Shown here: piece after piece, positions 47,655 to 57,377 of the stretch
Numbering within the stretch: position 1 is the first letter of the stretch
Layout: each line of letters opens with the position of its first letter
DNA from: CAZUZS01 sp964624795
GTDB taxonomy: Bacteria; Calditrichota; Calditrichia; RBG-13-44-9
Direction of reading: 5' to 3'
NCBI GenBank assembly: GCA_964624795.1
Contig: CAZUZS010000002.1
Coordinates: 1-64,000, forward strand
DNA: 64,000 bases
Program-made: the position numbers and the translations under genes
The notes under the pieces: model-generated
Databases searched by the model: none
Told to the model about the DNA's origin: nothing
The model's input: the letters and a program-made list of their open reading frames with translations, nothing else

Positions 47655-50015
47655 TTATCTTTTCATATGATTTGCTGTCTTACGCGCCGGTTCATTCTCC
47701 GGCCTCATCTGCTTCTTCAGCTTTTCGACGGACAGCAGAATCACTTCGCGGGTGGCCGGCAGCGAATATTCCGGTTCGATTTCGTGATTGCCTACCGCTG
47801 AAATGGCATCCTTGATCGCCAGCCAGGCGGAGAGCGCCAACATGAACGGCGGCTCACCCACCGCCTTGCTCTTTCGGATGGTTCCGGGATTTGGGTGACC
47901 CTCCAGAATCTCTATCCGGAAATCGGCGGGTATGTCCTGCACGCCGGGTATTTTGTAAGTGTCGGGAGAGTGGCTCAACAGGTTGCCGGCGGAATCCCAT
48001 CTAATCTCTTCGGTTGTGCACCAGCCCACCCCCTGGATGTAACCGCCGGTGATTTGCCCCCGGTCGATGTTCTCATTCAGTGTGTCCGCCACATCATGAA
48101 CGATATCGGTACGCAGGATTGTGTGCTGGCCGGTAAGGACATCGATTTCCACCTCGGTAACCGCCATGCCAAAAGCAAAATAATGAAAGGGATGCCCCTG
48201 GCCCTTCTCCCGGTCGAACCCGATTTCCGGTGTGCGATAGTAGCCGGTGGTGCTCAGGCTGGTCTGGTTGAGGTAGCAGATAGGAATGGCCGCGGCGAAT
48301 GAAATCTTCCGTTCCGGGTGCTTGGCGTCGAATATCCTGTCATCTGCAAAAATGATATCCGCTTTGGCGGTTTTCCTTCCTTTTTTCACATCCTTATTGA
48401 AATGACCGGCAACATTTTCAGCGATGCGCTCCTTCAGGATGTCGATCGCATTTTTCACCGCCATGCCATTCAGGTCCGAGCCGGATGAAGCGGCGGTGGC
48501 AGAGGTGTTTGGCACCTTGGAAGTGTCGGTGGCATTTAGCCTGATTCTCTCCCGGCTCACCCCAAATTCCGCGGCAGCCACTTCCAGGATTTTGGTGTGT
48601 AGCCCTTGTCCCATTTCCACTCCACCGTGATTCACCAAAATGGTGCCGTCCTTGTAAACGTGCACCAAAGCTCCGGCCTGGTTCAGGAAAGCAGTGGTGA
48701 AGGAAATCCCAAATTTTACCGGCGTCAACGCCATGCCCCGCTTCACAAATTCGTGCCCGGCGTTGAATGCGTCAATCTCTTTTCGTCGCATGTTGTATTT
48801 CGAGGACTTGATGAGCTTTTCATACAATACGTAAAGCCGGTTGTTCTCAACCGTTTCGCCGTAATGCGTGGTGTTGTTGGTGTCGATCCCGTAAAAATTG
48901 GCAAGCCGGATTTCGGCCGAGTCTTTTTTCAGGTAACGGGCAACCCGGTCAATGACGGTTTCCATTCCCGCCATTCCCTGCGGGCCACCGAATCCTCTGA
49001 AAGCGGTATTGGGCGGGTAGTTGGTTTTCCAGGCACGGGCCAGAACCCGTATGTTGGGAATGAAATAGGCATTGTCGGCATGAAGCATTCCCCGCTCCAG
49101 GATGGCGTACGAAAGGTCGTTGGCTGCGCCTCCATCGCTGTTTAGCTCGACATCGAGAGCGCTGATTTTTCCATCATCGTCAAATCCTGCCCTGTATTTT
49201 ATGAAAAATGGATGTCGTTTGCCGGTCATGATCTGGTCATTGTCGCGGTTCAGGCGGATTTTCACCGGCCTTCCGGTAGCGTTGGCCAGCAGCGCCGACC
49301 AGCAGGCATAATGATTGGCCTGGGTTTCTTTTCCGCCAAAAGCGCCTCCCAGCCGCCGCACTTCCACCGTCACCTGGTGGCTGCCGATTCCCAGAACCTC
49401 AGCTACCAGGAGCTGCGTCTCGGAAGGATGCTGGGTAGAGCTGTAGACGAGCATCTCCTCGCCTTCGCCGGGGACGCAGAGGCATGCCTGCGTTTCAAGA
49501 TACCAGTGCTCCTGGGCGCCGGTGTGCAGTTCGCCGGAAATGATGTGCGGTGCGGAATCGAATGCGCTTGTAATCTCACCTCTTTCGATTTTTCGCCACG
49601 GGCCGAGTGCGCTGTCCATTTCGATTGCTTTCTGCAAATCCAGAATGGCATCCAGCGGCTCGTATTTTATACTGACAAGTTTCGCCGCCGAGCGGCAGAT
49701 TGCCTCTGTTTCGGCAGCGATGAGGCAGACTCCCTGCCCAACAAAATTGACTTCGTCCTCCGCCAGGCACGGTTCATCTTTTATCACCGGCCCCATCTGG
49801 TTTTCCCCCGGGATGTTGCGGTGGCAGAGAACGGCGTGCACGCCGGGCAGATTTCGGGCGGCGCTCAAATCGATGGATTTGATTTTCGCATGAGCGTGCG
49901 GGCTATAAACGATCCAACCAGATAATAGCTGATCGTTCACCGGGATGTCATCCACATAAATGGATTTACCGCTAACGTGTTTTTCTGCACTTTCGTGAAA
50001 GAGTGGTTTTTTCAT
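47655..50015 (-). CDS. xdhB: Xanthine dehydrogenase, molybdopterin-binding subunit
   Basis: 786 residues; the Mo-containing subunit of a three-cofactor purine hydroxylase. G-G-A-F-G-G-K-E (E230) and N-T-A-F-R-G-F-G-G-P-Q-G (R340) match the substrate-binding Glu and Arg that distinguish xanthine dehydrogenases from aldehyde or CO oxidases. V-E-M-G-Q-G-L-H-T-K is the pterin-contacting motif and the catalytic Glu is E721 in V-G-E-P-P-F. It lies 44 bases after the FAD/Fe-S subunit gene. The organisation (FAD/Fe-S subunit, then Mo subunit, with XdhC and MocA-like maturation genes) is that of bacterial Xdh. It would hydroxylate hypoxanthine or xanthine. Confidence 0.93.
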   Translation of the reverse strand: MKKPLFHESAEKHVSGKSIYVDDIPVNDQLLSGWIVYSPHAHAKIKSIDLSAARNLPGVHAVLCHRNIPGENQMGPVIKDEPCLAEDEVNFVGQGVCLIAAETEAICRSAAKLVSIKYEPLDAILDLQKAIEMDSALGPWRKIERGEITSAFDSAPHIISGELHTGAQEHWYLETQACLCVPGEGEEMLVYSSTQHPSETQLLVAEVLGIGSHQVTVEVRRLGGAFGGKETQANHYACWSALLANATGRPVKIRLNRDNDQIMTGKRHPFFIKYRAGFDDDGKISALDVELNSDGGAANDLSYAILERGMLHADNAYFIPNIRVLARAWKTNYPPNTAFRGFGGPQGMAGMETVIDRVARYLKKDSAEIRLANFYGIDTNNTTHYGETVENNRLYVLYEKLIKSSKYNMRRKEIDAFNAGHEFVKRGMALTPVKFGISFTTAFLNQAGALVHVYKDGTILVNHGGVEMGQGLHTKILEVAAAEFGVSRERIRLNATDTSKVPNTSATAASSGSDLNGMAVKNAIDILKERIAENVAGHFNKDVKKGRKTAKADIIFADDRIFDAKHPERKISFAAAIPICYLNQTSLSTTGYYRTPEIGFDREKGQGHPFHYFAFGMAVTEVEIDVLTGQHTILRTDIVHDVADTLNENIDRGQITGGYIQGVGWCTTEEIRWDSAGNLLSHSPDTYKIPGVQDIPADFRIEILEGHPNPGTIRKSKAVGEPPFMLALSAWLAIKDAISAVGNHEIEPEYSLPATREVILLSVEKLKKQMRPENEPARKTANHMKR

Positions 50016-50059
50016 AATAACTTGTTTGATTTAATAATGACCAAAAAATTCTTGCTTCG

Positions 50060-51502
50060 TTAAATGCCAGTATTTGTTTCACTCCAGAATTTCAGCAACA
50101 AATTCCGGGCGGCTACTTCCCGGAACTCGGCGCTGCCGCGAACATCGGACAGCGGCGTAAACTCGCTATCGAGAATTTGCATAGCTTGTTCAACTGTCTC
50201 CCTGCTCCACGGTTTTCCGTTCAGGAAATTCTCTGTTTTGAGTGCACGTTTTGTGGTGGCCGCCATCCCGCCGTAAGCCAGCCGGATGTCCGAAACGATG
50301 CCGTCGTCCGCCAGCTTCAGCCGGAACCCCCCGCTCAGTGTGGAAATGTCCAAATCTTTCCGCTTGGAAATTTTGTATGAATTGACAATTGCCCCGTTGG
50401 TGAGTTTGGGAATCATAATTTCGGTAATGATCTCATCCGGCTGCAGTTCGGTTTGCCGGTATCCTTTGAAAAATTGATTGAGATTGACCGTTCTTTTTCC
50501 CCGCACACTTTCCAGAACTATCGAAGCATCATAAGCCATCAGCACCGGCAGCGAGTCGCCGATTGGGGAAGCAGTGCCGATATTCCCACCCAAAGTCGCC
50601 AGGTTGCGGATCTGCTTCGATCCATAAACCCGGAACATTTTGTGCAAAGCCGGAAAATGTTTTCGGGCAGCAGCCATCATGTCTTCTATATTTACTGCCG
50701 AGCCGATTGAAATCTGTTCTCCGTTCTCAGAAATCTCTTTCAGACGCTCAATCCCGGACAAATCGATAATGTTTTCCAGTAACCGGAACTGCTTTGTCAC
50801 CTGCAGGGCAATATCGGTCGCGCCGCACAATAGGAACGCATCCGGGTGTTCTTTTCTGAGCTGCAGCGCCTCTTTCAGGCTCACCGGACGATAATATTTC
50901 TGCTGTCCGGTATCGATCCGGATTGAATCGGCGGCAATTGATTTCAACAGGCCAACGATTTTGGCTACATTCCGGTCAAAATGATCTTCGAATTTTGTCT
51001 TTGCAACTTTGGTTGCTGCTTCGATAATCGGCTGGTAGCCGGTGCAGCGGCACAGATTCCCGGTAAGGGCATCGTCAATCTCCGGGCGTGTGGATTCCGG
51101 ATTCGATTTCGACAGGACAAAAAGGGACATCACAATTCCCGGCGTGCAGAAGCCGCACTGGGCGCCGTTATTTTCAACCATCGCCTGCTGAACCGGGTGC
51201 AGCCCGCCGTCCGGCGATTTCAGGTTCTCCACCGTGATGAGCTGTTTGCCATGAATCATGGGAAGAAAAACCAGGCACGAGTTGACCGCCCGGTAGCGGA
51301 TCTTGTCATCGTTGCCCAACTCACCCAGCACCACGGTGCAGGCGCCGCAATCACCTTCTGCACAACCCTCCTTTACGCCTCTGTGATTGGGCAGGCTGCG
51401 CAAGTATTGGAGCACGGTGGTGGTTGGCGTGCAGCCGACGGAATCTTCAAAATTAATCTTTATTATCCTGCCGTCCAGGACAAATGAAATGGAGTCATCC
51501 AT
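50060..51502 (-). CDS. xdhA: Xanthine dehydrogenase, [2Fe-2S] and FAD subunit
   Basis: 480 residues. The plant-ferredoxin-type cluster is bound by C47, C52, C55 and C76, and the second by C116, C119, C151 and C153 (Q-C-G-F-C-T-P-G, L-C-R-C-T-G-Y). From about 190 a FAD-binding domain follows with T-L-G-G-N-I-G-T-A-S-P-I-G-D. The fusion of both modules is the XdhA arrangement. Start ATG at 51502. Electrons from the Mo subunit pass through the two clusters to FAD. The gene lies 34 bases downstream of xdhC. Confidence 0.94.
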   Translation of the reverse strand: MDDSISFVLDGRIIKINFEDSVGCTPTTTVLQYLRSLPNHRGVKEGCAEGDCGACTVVLGELGNDDKIRYRAVNSCLVFLPMIHGKQLITVENLKSPDGGLHPVQQAMVENNGAQCGFCTPGIVMSLFVLSKSNPESTRPEIDDALTGNLCRCTGYQPIIEAATKVAKTKFEDHFDRNVAKIVGLLKSIAADSIRIDTGQQKYYRPVSLKEALQLRKEHPDAFLLCGATDIALQVTKQFRLLENIIDLSGIERLKEISENGEQISIGSAVNIEDMMAAARKHFPALHKMFRVYGSKQIRNLATLGGNIGTASPIGDSLPVLMAYDASIVLESVRGKRTVNLNQFFKGYRQTELQPDEIITEIMIPKLTNGAIVNSYKISKRKDLDISTLSGGFRLKLADDGIVSDIRLAYGGMAATTKRALKTENFLNGKPWSRETVEQAMQILDSEFTPLSDVRGSAEFREVAARNLLLKFWSETNTGI

Positions 51503-51536
51503 GTATTATCCTTTTATTTCAAGAATGGATATTCTG

Positions 51537-52358
51537 TTACTTTCTCAAGTGGGGACTTGTTTTCCCAAAACAAACCGCCTGAATCTCCGCCGCGATGCTC
51601 AGCGCAATTTCACTCTCGGTATTACCACCGATATCCAGCCCAATCGGAGTGTAGAGATTGGAAAGATCCGGTTTTCCGTCCAAATCCTTCTTTAGCTTTT
51701 CGATGAGGCCGGCGGATTTCGAGCGGGAAGCTATTACACCGACATATTTCATCGGAAGCCGCCTTTCGTAAATGGCGTGCAGAATATCGTAATCGTAGCC
51801 GTGGCCTTCCGTCATGATCACTGCCAGGCTCCCCACCTGGGGTTGGAACTCATGAGCATATTTTATATAATCGGTGAAAACGCGTTCGTGGGCATAAGGA
51901 TTCATCTTTTCACCGGCAAATTCTTCCCGGTCGTCCACCAGGATAATGCGGTAGTTCAAACGCGAAAGATAAAACGACAGCGCCTGTCCCACATGCCCGC
52001 CACCGAAAATATAAACCGGCAGCCTGGATTCCGCCATATCGTAATAAATCCAGACTTTCCCGTTGCACATCATCGGCACAATTTCGGCATCACCCTGTTT
52101 TTTTGCACTGCTTTCCTTCTCACGAAGAACATATTCCTGCAAACCGGATGAACCGTTTTCCAGCCGGGACAAGCATTCCCGGATCACTCGCTGTTCCAGC
52201 TCCCCGCCGCCCACTGTTCCGGTAGTCCGGCCATCTTTTTCCACAATCATTTTAAAACCAACTTTGCCCGGCACCGATCCTGAAGTTTTGACGACTGCTG
52301 CCAAGACAAAGGACTGATTATTCCCGGACAGTTCTTTTAATTTATCCCAGATGATCAT
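51537..52358 (-). CDS. xdhC: XdhC-family molybdenum-cofactor insertion protein
   Basis: 273 residues. The N-terminal XdhC/CoxI domain has K-T-S-G-S-V-P-G-K-V-G and G-T-V-G-G-G-x-L-E; the C-terminal Rossmann domain has Y-I-F-G-G-G-H-V-G-Q-A (near 105). XdhC binds and sulfurates Mo cofactor for delivery to xanthine dehydrogenase. Start ATG 52358 has GGGAG six bases upstream and overlaps the preceding gene by 17 bases; a longer in-frame start at 52397 lacks a Shine-Dalgarno sequence. Placed between mocA-like and xdhA, its client is clear. Confidence 0.93.
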   Translation of the reverse strand: MIIWDKLKELSGNNQSFVLAAVVKTSGSVPGKVGFKMIVEKDGRTTGTVGGGELEQRVIRECLSRLENGSSGLQEYVLREKESSAKKQGDAEIVPMMCNGKVWIYYDMAESRLPVYIFGGGHVGQALSFYLSRLNYRIILVDDREEFAGEKMNPYAHERVFTDYIKYAHEFQPQVGSLAVIMTEGHGYDYDILHAIYERRLPMKYVGVIASRSKSAGLIEKLKKDLDGKPDLSNLYTPIGLDIGGNTESEIALSIAAEIQAVCFGKTSPHLRK

Positions 52359-53010
52359 TGAAATCTCCCATATGATGCAAATCCCATTCGGTATCAAAAT
52401 CTTCCAGGATTTGAGAATATCGGCAGTCCCAGAATTTTCTCTGAATAGTCATTTGCTCGGAAATTGTTCGCAAATCGTTGGCGGGATCGGCAGTGATAAT
52501 TGAAGAAATAATGGAATTCCGAATCAGGATGGGATGGCCGTTTTTCCCATTGAATTGCGGCTGAACCCAGTCGAACTCAGGCGATAGCTGCGATGCAAAC
52601 TGCCTGTAAAAGGAGGCCGGGATATGCGGCTGATCCACAAAATGATAGAGCACCCATTCAGTCTTTCGCAGTTGTTTCAAGCCGGTTTGGAGCGAACCGA
52701 ACATCCCGTTATCATACTCCGGATTGTAAATATACTCTATTTTATTGGGCAGATTTTGCCATTGTTCGGTTGTCGTTCCGGTGAGTTCAAGCCAGTGCTG
52801 GTTGGGTACACGATGGAGCCAAAGGCCTATTTCTTCCTGGACATCTTCCGAGCGATAACCAGTGACCACTATGATCTTGCCGGAGACAGGTCCTGCTTTT
52901 AAAATAATGGAGAGAAGAAAAGGCATTCCCTCGTAATTCATCAGCGGCTTGAATCCCTTCATTCGGCCGGAATAGCCGGCACTGATAATTAACGTATCCA
53001 GATTGGACAT
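52342..53010 (-). CDS. MocA/MobA-like nucleotidyltransferase
   Basis: 222 residues. N-terminal S-A-G-Y-S-G-R-M-K-G-F-K-P-L matches the A-A-G-x-S-x-R-M-G-x-x-K nucleotide-binding loop of the MobA/MocA group, and H-F-V-D-Q-P-H-I-P the metal-binding D-x-P motif. MocA forms molybdopterin cytosine dinucleotide for Mo hydroxylases. With XdhC next to it, this is the likely role, though xanthine dehydrogenases of some bacteria use the unmodified cofactor. The stop overlaps xdhC by 17 bases, and it begins three bases after the PLP enzyme. Confidence 0.85.
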   Translation of the reverse strand: MSNLDTLIISAGYSGRMKGFKPLMNYEGMPFLLSIILKAGPVSGKIIVVTGYRSEDVQEEIGLWLHRVPNQHWLELTGTTTEQWQNLPNKIEYIYNPEYDNGMFGSLQTGLKQLRKTEWVLYHFVDQPHIPASFYRQFASQLSPEFDWVQPQFNGKNGHPILIRNSIISSIITADPANDLRTISEQMTIQRKFWDCRYSQILEDFDTEWDLHHMGDFNDHLG

Positions 53011-53013
53011 AAA

Positions 53014-54288
53014 TTAGCTCCTTCCAAAACGTTCCCGCCAAATTTCGGCGCTGAAAATTGTCGGCATTTGATGTAAACGTTTCAACGATGCCAGATCTTT
53101 TAATCCGCTTCCGGTAAAAAGAAGTAAACCTTTTTTGGCAGCGAGTTTCCGGCTTACCTGGAGATAACCCGCCAAGCTGGCGGCTGCTGCAGGCTCCACC
53201 AGAATGCCTGTCTGTTCAGCAATTGTTTTTTGGGCATCCACAATTTCAGAATCCTGCACTGCTACTGCCTTGCCGCCCGTTTCGTGAATTGCCCGCGCGG
53301 CCAAATAAAGGTTGCGTGGGGCGCCGGCTGAAATACTGTCTGCGATGGTTTCCGCAGGGCGATACTCGAAATGGCCGGTTTCCGAAAAGCGAACCAGGGC
53401 ATCGCTGCCGGAAGATTGCACCGCATACAGTTGTGGCAGGTGGTCAATAATACCTAATTGTCGAAGCTCGCAGAAGCCCTTGTAAATCCCAGCCAAAATA
53501 ACGCCGTCGCCGGCCGGCACGAAAATGTATTCCGGAAGATCGCCCTTTAATTCCAGGAAAATATCGTAAGCGGCTGATTTTTTCCCCTCGATGGTCAGTG
53601 GATTGTATGCGGTATTCCGGTTGTACCAGTTCTTTTTGCGGGAGAGCTCCAGACACAAGTCAAAGGCGAGGTCGTAGTCGCCCCGGACAATATGTACCTG
53701 CGCACCATAGGCTAACATTTGCATGAGTTTGGCTTCCGGAATGGTTTCCGGGACCCACAGGTGTGAAGCGAGTCTCAGCCGCGCGCATATCCCGGCCAGG
53801 CTCGATCCGGCATTTCCGGTGGAAGCCGCCGAGATCTCCTTAATTCCCAATTGCCGGGCTTTGAGCGCAACCAGAATTGATGCACGGTCTTTGAAAGAGT
53901 AGGTTGGATTGCCGGTTTCGTCCAGGACCAGCAGATCATGCCCTTTTATACGGAAGGGAGACACCTTTCGAGTGTGGAGGGCAAGGCGGGACAATTCAGT
54001 ATTCGAAATCTTGACAAAAGGTGAATTTTCCGTTTCCCAGCCAATTTGGAGCGGCCACAGCAATGGGTAGTTCCAAAATTGCCCCGGCACTGCTTGCTGC
54101 AGAAAAAATTGCCGGTTGTAGTGTTTCTTTAATTCCCCGTAGTCGTACTGGATCTGGAGAATTCCGCGGAGCGGGCCATTGACGGGCGTCTCACCGCAAT
54201 TGGGACAAAGGTAAAAATCGCGCTCATCCACTTTGGACGCCGGGAATTCGGAATGGCAGTGAGTGCAGATGTAAATGTAATTTAGCAT
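53014..54288 (-). CDS. Threonine-synthase-like PLP enzyme with N-terminal zinc ribbon
   Basis: 424 residues. The first 35 residues form a C-x2-C...C-x2-C zinc ribbon (C9, C12, C28, C31). The fold-type II PLP domain has the Lys in Y-S-F-K-D-R (near 129) and the phosphate-binding S-T-G-N-A-G-S-S (near 158). It resembles threonine synthase but equally other fold-type II lyases. It is the first gene of the xanthine dehydrogenase operon, and threonine or threonine-like metabolism has no obvious place there. A lyase acting on a nitrogen compound, as in yge-type purine clusters, is possible. Start ATG at 54288. Confidence 0.85.
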   Translation of the reverse strand: MLNYIYICTHCHSEFPASKVDERDFYLCPNCGETPVNGPLRGILQIQYDYGELKKHYNRQFFLQQAVPGQFWNYPLLWPLQIGWETENSPFVKISNTELSRLALHTRKVSPFRIKGHDLLVLDETGNPTYSFKDRASILVALKARQLGIKEISAASTGNAGSSLAGICARLRLASHLWVPETIPEAKLMQMLAYGAQVHIVRGDYDLAFDLCLELSRKKNWYNRNTAYNPLTIEGKKSAAYDIFLELKGDLPEYIFVPAGDGVILAGIYKGFCELRQLGIIDHLPQLYAVQSSGSDALVRFSETGHFEYRPAETIADSISAGAPRNLYLAARAIHETGGKAVAVQDSEIVDAQKTIAEQTGILVEPAAAASLAGYLQVSRKLAAKKGLLLFTGSGLKDLASLKRLHQMPTIFSAEIWRERFGRS

Positions 54289-54551
54289 AATGAAATTCTC
54301 ATTACCTGTTTATGGGGACTCGTATTTGTATTTCAGATCGAAGAAGCAAAATTTCCTCCCTTTTCGACATCGCGAAAGTAAAGTAATAAAAATCACGAAA
54401 TTTGTCAACAAGACAATCTGTTTTGATTCCAATGGTATTCAACCAAGCCGGATGCTACCCCGGAGAGCATGGCGTGTTCCCTATTTAAGAGAAAAAATTT
54501 GATGTGGTTTGAATAAGTTTATATCTTGCAGTAATCTGAAATGGGGACAAT

Positions 54552-55460
54552 TTGGAAAATCCATATAAAAGAATAGATATTTTTCGCTGCATTCACGAAA
54601 GCCATCGCGGTTTTAAAAAAAAGATTTCCGTTTACCATATTTTAAAGGATAAGCGCTGTTACCCGGATGGCTGCATCTACTTCCGTTGGCATTGCAAGGA
54701 GCTGAGCAAACGCAACAAATGTCATCGCGGATTTTCGCATGTAGGAAGAAAGTGTTTCGGCTGCCGCGAATTCTATGAGGAGAAGATACATAACTACCCC
54801 GAAATTCAGATCGGAAAGCCGGAATTTAAGGAATTTATGAGAGAGTTGGATGACTTTGAAGACTGGCTTGATTTGGTGGGCAATCGCGAAATTGAAATTG
54901 CCGGAAAAATAGATGCTGTGAAACCGCGCTTCACCCGAAAGGTGTACCCCAAAGCTGAATTTCTCTCCTTCGGGGGGTATCTTCTCACTTTTAAGGATAT
55001 ATTCCTGGATCGCCTTCATCTGGAAGATTTTGTTTACATGCAAATGTCCGGGAATCATTACCGCAGTTTGAAATTGGGCAGCGGAGATATGATTGAGGCG
55101 CGGGCTTATCTTAAGGTCGACCGCGGACGTCTTGTCCTCTATCGTGTCAGGTCGGTCGATGTGATCAGCAGGGGCAGGCCCGCTCTCTGGGATGAACAAT
55201 CGGCGCTGGTCGCCAGAGAAACAGCCACAGAATTTGGCACCCAACCGGAAGGATGCGTTCAATGCCCGTTCGGCGCTTTGGTGGATGTGGAATATTTAAA
55301 GGATCACCACAGCGTTTCCGCCCGACGGCTTTTCTGTCTTAAAGGAATGAAGGATCATAAAGATTGCTATGTACGGGCTGAATATTGCGGCCTTGAGAAT
55401 GAAGCTAACGATTTCCCGCGGCAGCAATGCAGCCCCTCCAGAATTATGCAGCAACGGTGA
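54552..55460 (+). CDS. Cys-rich protein of unknown function with a possible OB-fold centre
   Basis: 302 residues beginning at TTG 54552, seven bases after GGGGA. The N-terminal 75 residues hold about nine Cys (C-I-H, C-Y-P-D-G-C, H-C-K, C-H-R, K-C-F-G-C), suggesting a metal-binding module. Residues about 108-210 (I-E-I-A-G-K-I-D-A-V and S-G-D-M-I-E-A-R-A-Y-L) look like an OB-fold. The C-terminal third has C-V-Q-C-P-F-G, F-C-L-K-G and D-C-Y-V-R-A-E-Y-C. I do not recognise the family. An OB-fold between Cys-rich ends could mean nucleic-acid binding with Fe-S or zinc. It is divergent from the Xdh operon. Confidence 0.65.
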   Translation: MENPYKRIDIFRCIHESHRGFKKKISVYHILKDKRCYPDGCIYFRWHCKELSKRNKCHRGFSHVGRKCFGCREFYEEKIHNYPEIQIGKPEFKEFMRELDDFEDWLDLVGNREIEIAGKIDAVKPRFTRKVYPKAEFLSFGGYLLTFKDIFLDRLHLEDFVYMQMSGNHYRSLKLGSGDMIEARAYLKVDRGRLVLYRVRSVDVISRGRPALWDEQSALVARETATEFGTQPEGCVQCPFGALVDVEYLKDHHSVSARRLFCLKGMKDHKDCYVRAEYCGLENEANDFPRQQCSPSRIMQQR

Positions 55461-55604
55461 GACGGCGAGAGCGACCTCGGAAGGACCTCCGTTCTTCCCG
55501 ATCAAAAAGCAATGCTATTCAACGCTCAGGTATTTTGAAAAATTATATCAACTTAGTTTGTTCTCTGTCTTTACTCTCCGGCTCATTCCGGGAATAATGC
55601 CGAA

Positions 55605-57017
55605 TTATTGCTGATTATTAAAATCGTTGTAACCCCCATGCGTGCGGGTTAACAGCTTTTCCCAATCCGGCTGGTACAACTCACGGCTGTAAGTGGAGTG
55701 CAGCAGTTCAAACTCACCGAACCCTGTCCGGTCGCCAAACACAAAAATTGCACCGCCTTCAAGATTGTGATACTGCCAAATCTCGTAGGGATTCATACCG
55801 ATATCCATATAGTGGCGTTCAATTTCGTCCGGACGGCCGTAAGTTAACAAAACACGGCCGCGGTCCGTTTTCCATCCCTCTTTGTGCATTGTTCCAAAAT
55901 TTGCGTTGGCATAATTCAACCGTTCTATATAGTCCAGTTTGAATTCATTTTCATCGGTGTTTGGCATGGGATCATACCGTTTCCAGAAATTGGTGAGGAA
56001 AGTTCGCTTTCCTTCTTTGTCCAGGGTTTTATAGATTTCCTTCTCAGTGTTTTTAGCGAAATAGCGGGTGGCCTCAAATTCCTTGTCCATCTCCTCTTCG
56101 CTAAGATGGCTGTATTGCGAAATGTCAACCCGCTGGGACTTACCGGCGATGAGAGAATCCGGGACCGTCTGTTGTCTTTTTCCCTGCTTGATAACAGTGA
56201 AACGTTTTGATACATGCACTTCCTGGCTGGTCTGCTGATCTTCGACTGTCAGGTTTAAAAAATAAGTTGCTGCCGGGAGGGTAACTACATTGTAACCGCC
56301 CATCAGAACTGCCGATGTCCCGGGCTTCTTATGTGATTTTGCGGGATATGTTTTAATGACATTTCCGCCCTGGTCGGTGATGGTACAGGCGACGCTATAT
56401 TCACCCGCGGTTTGCGGCATGGGGGCAAGGTTGTATGCTTCTGCATAATAGTAAACAACCGGCAGTGCAACATTGTAGATACCACCCGGATTGGGGACAA
56501 CGGTAAGTGAATTTTTATAGAATTCGCTTTTTGTCTGATCCTGAGAAATACTGCTGGCCAATTGAATATCACTCACAGTCAGCGAATCCTGCGGAAATTC
56601 CCTGGCATCAAAGTCCAACATGTATTCTCCCGTATTATTGGAATTGACATCCCGCACGACAACTTTGGCCTGGTAACTCCCTTCCATGAGCTCAAATGCA
56701 AATGTGTTAAGAAATTGTCTCGACGAAGAAATCTGCCTTATCGAGTCAACCTTGCTCACCATGTTTTTCACGCCCCGGTTAATTACCGAATCGCCCTGCA
56801 AAATTTCGGCAACCGCCAGGTACTGCGCTTCATAATGGCCTTCTTTTGAAATGTAATTAAGGTTATTTTGATAAAAAGACAGGTAGATTTCAGCATAGAC
56901 ATGGCCGGAAGGGGCGCGGTAAATCGCATGATCGACAGCCAGAGGAATAAATCCGAGTTGCGCCCACAGCGAACCTGTAAAAACAATAATTAAAGTGAAT
57001 AGAATTTTTCGTAACAT
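55605..57017 (-). CDS. GWxTD-domain secreted protein
   Basis: 470 residues. Start ATG 57017 follows AAGGA by seven bases and opens a signal peptide (M-L-R-K-I-L-F-T-L-I-I-V-F-T, ending S-L-W-A-Q); an ATG at 57032 is in frame but lacks a Shine-Dalgarno sequence. The body has beta-sandwich-like stretches. The C-terminal GWxTD domain (about 320-465) contains E-G-W-K-T-D-R-G-R and Y-G-R-P-D-E-I. This domain is common in FCB bacteria and Acidobacteria; function unknown, probably envelope-associated. It is downstream of the PEGA-gene terminator and so a separate transcript. Confidence 0.85.
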   Translation of the reverse strand: MLRKILFTLIIVFTGSLWAQLGFIPLAVDHAIYRAPSGHVYAEIYLSFYQNNLNYISKEGHYEAQYLAVAEILQGDSVINRGVKNMVSKVDSIRQISSSRQFLNTFAFELMEGSYQAKVVVRDVNSNNTGEYMLDFDAREFPQDSLTVSDIQLASSISQDQTKSEFYKNSLTVVPNPGGIYNVALPVVYYYAEAYNLAPMPQTAGEYSVACTITDQGGNVIKTYPAKSHKKPGTSAVLMGGYNVVTLPAATYFLNLTVEDQQTSQEVHVSKRFTVIKQGKRQQTVPDSLIAGKSQRVDISQYSHLSEEEMDKEFEATRYFAKNTEKEIYKTLDKEGKRTFLTNFWKRYDPMPNTDENEFKLDYIERLNYANANFGTMHKEGWKTDRGRVLLTYGRPDEIERHYMDIGMNPYEIWQYHNLEGGAIFVFGDRTGFGEFELLHSTYSRELYQPDWEKLLTRTHGGYNDFNNQQ

Positions 57018-57377
57018 TGCACGGTCCTTCATAAAATCAACTAATAATAATTAATACAAAATCAATTTAGTATTAATGTAAGTAATAAACCATAAATTTC
57101 TAAGATTGAAATGGCCAATAATAAAACAGGGGGCGCCGAAGCGTCCCCCTGCGGAGTTGGGAGGGAGGTTTTGACCTTTTCAGGTCAGAAACAAAATAAC
57201 CGTTTACACTAAATTTGTCAAGGCTTTTTTTATTTTTTCGGAATTTCGCAAATTAGTGAACAATATCCGTCAACTCTGCAATGAGCCCCCCCCGGCGTGT
57301 CTGATCGTGGCAAATTAGCCGGACCAGTGGATTTAATATGATGTCATTGTAATACTCCGAAAGATGATGTAATTTAT
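57018..57377. other. Intergenic region between PEGA and GWxTD genes
   Basis: 360 bases without a gene. It contains the minus-strand terminator 57117-57151 and, before it in the minus-strand sense, the hairpin TGACCT-TTTC-AGGTCA (57172-57187). The promoter of the GWxTD gene should lie in the roughly 100 AT-rich bases at 57018-57116. Confidence 0.55.
57117..57151 (-). terminator. Rho-independent terminator for the propeller/PEGA operon
   Basis: On the minus strand CAGGGGGACGC / GCGCCCCCTG (one bulge) is followed by TTTTATTATT. Confidence 0.8.
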
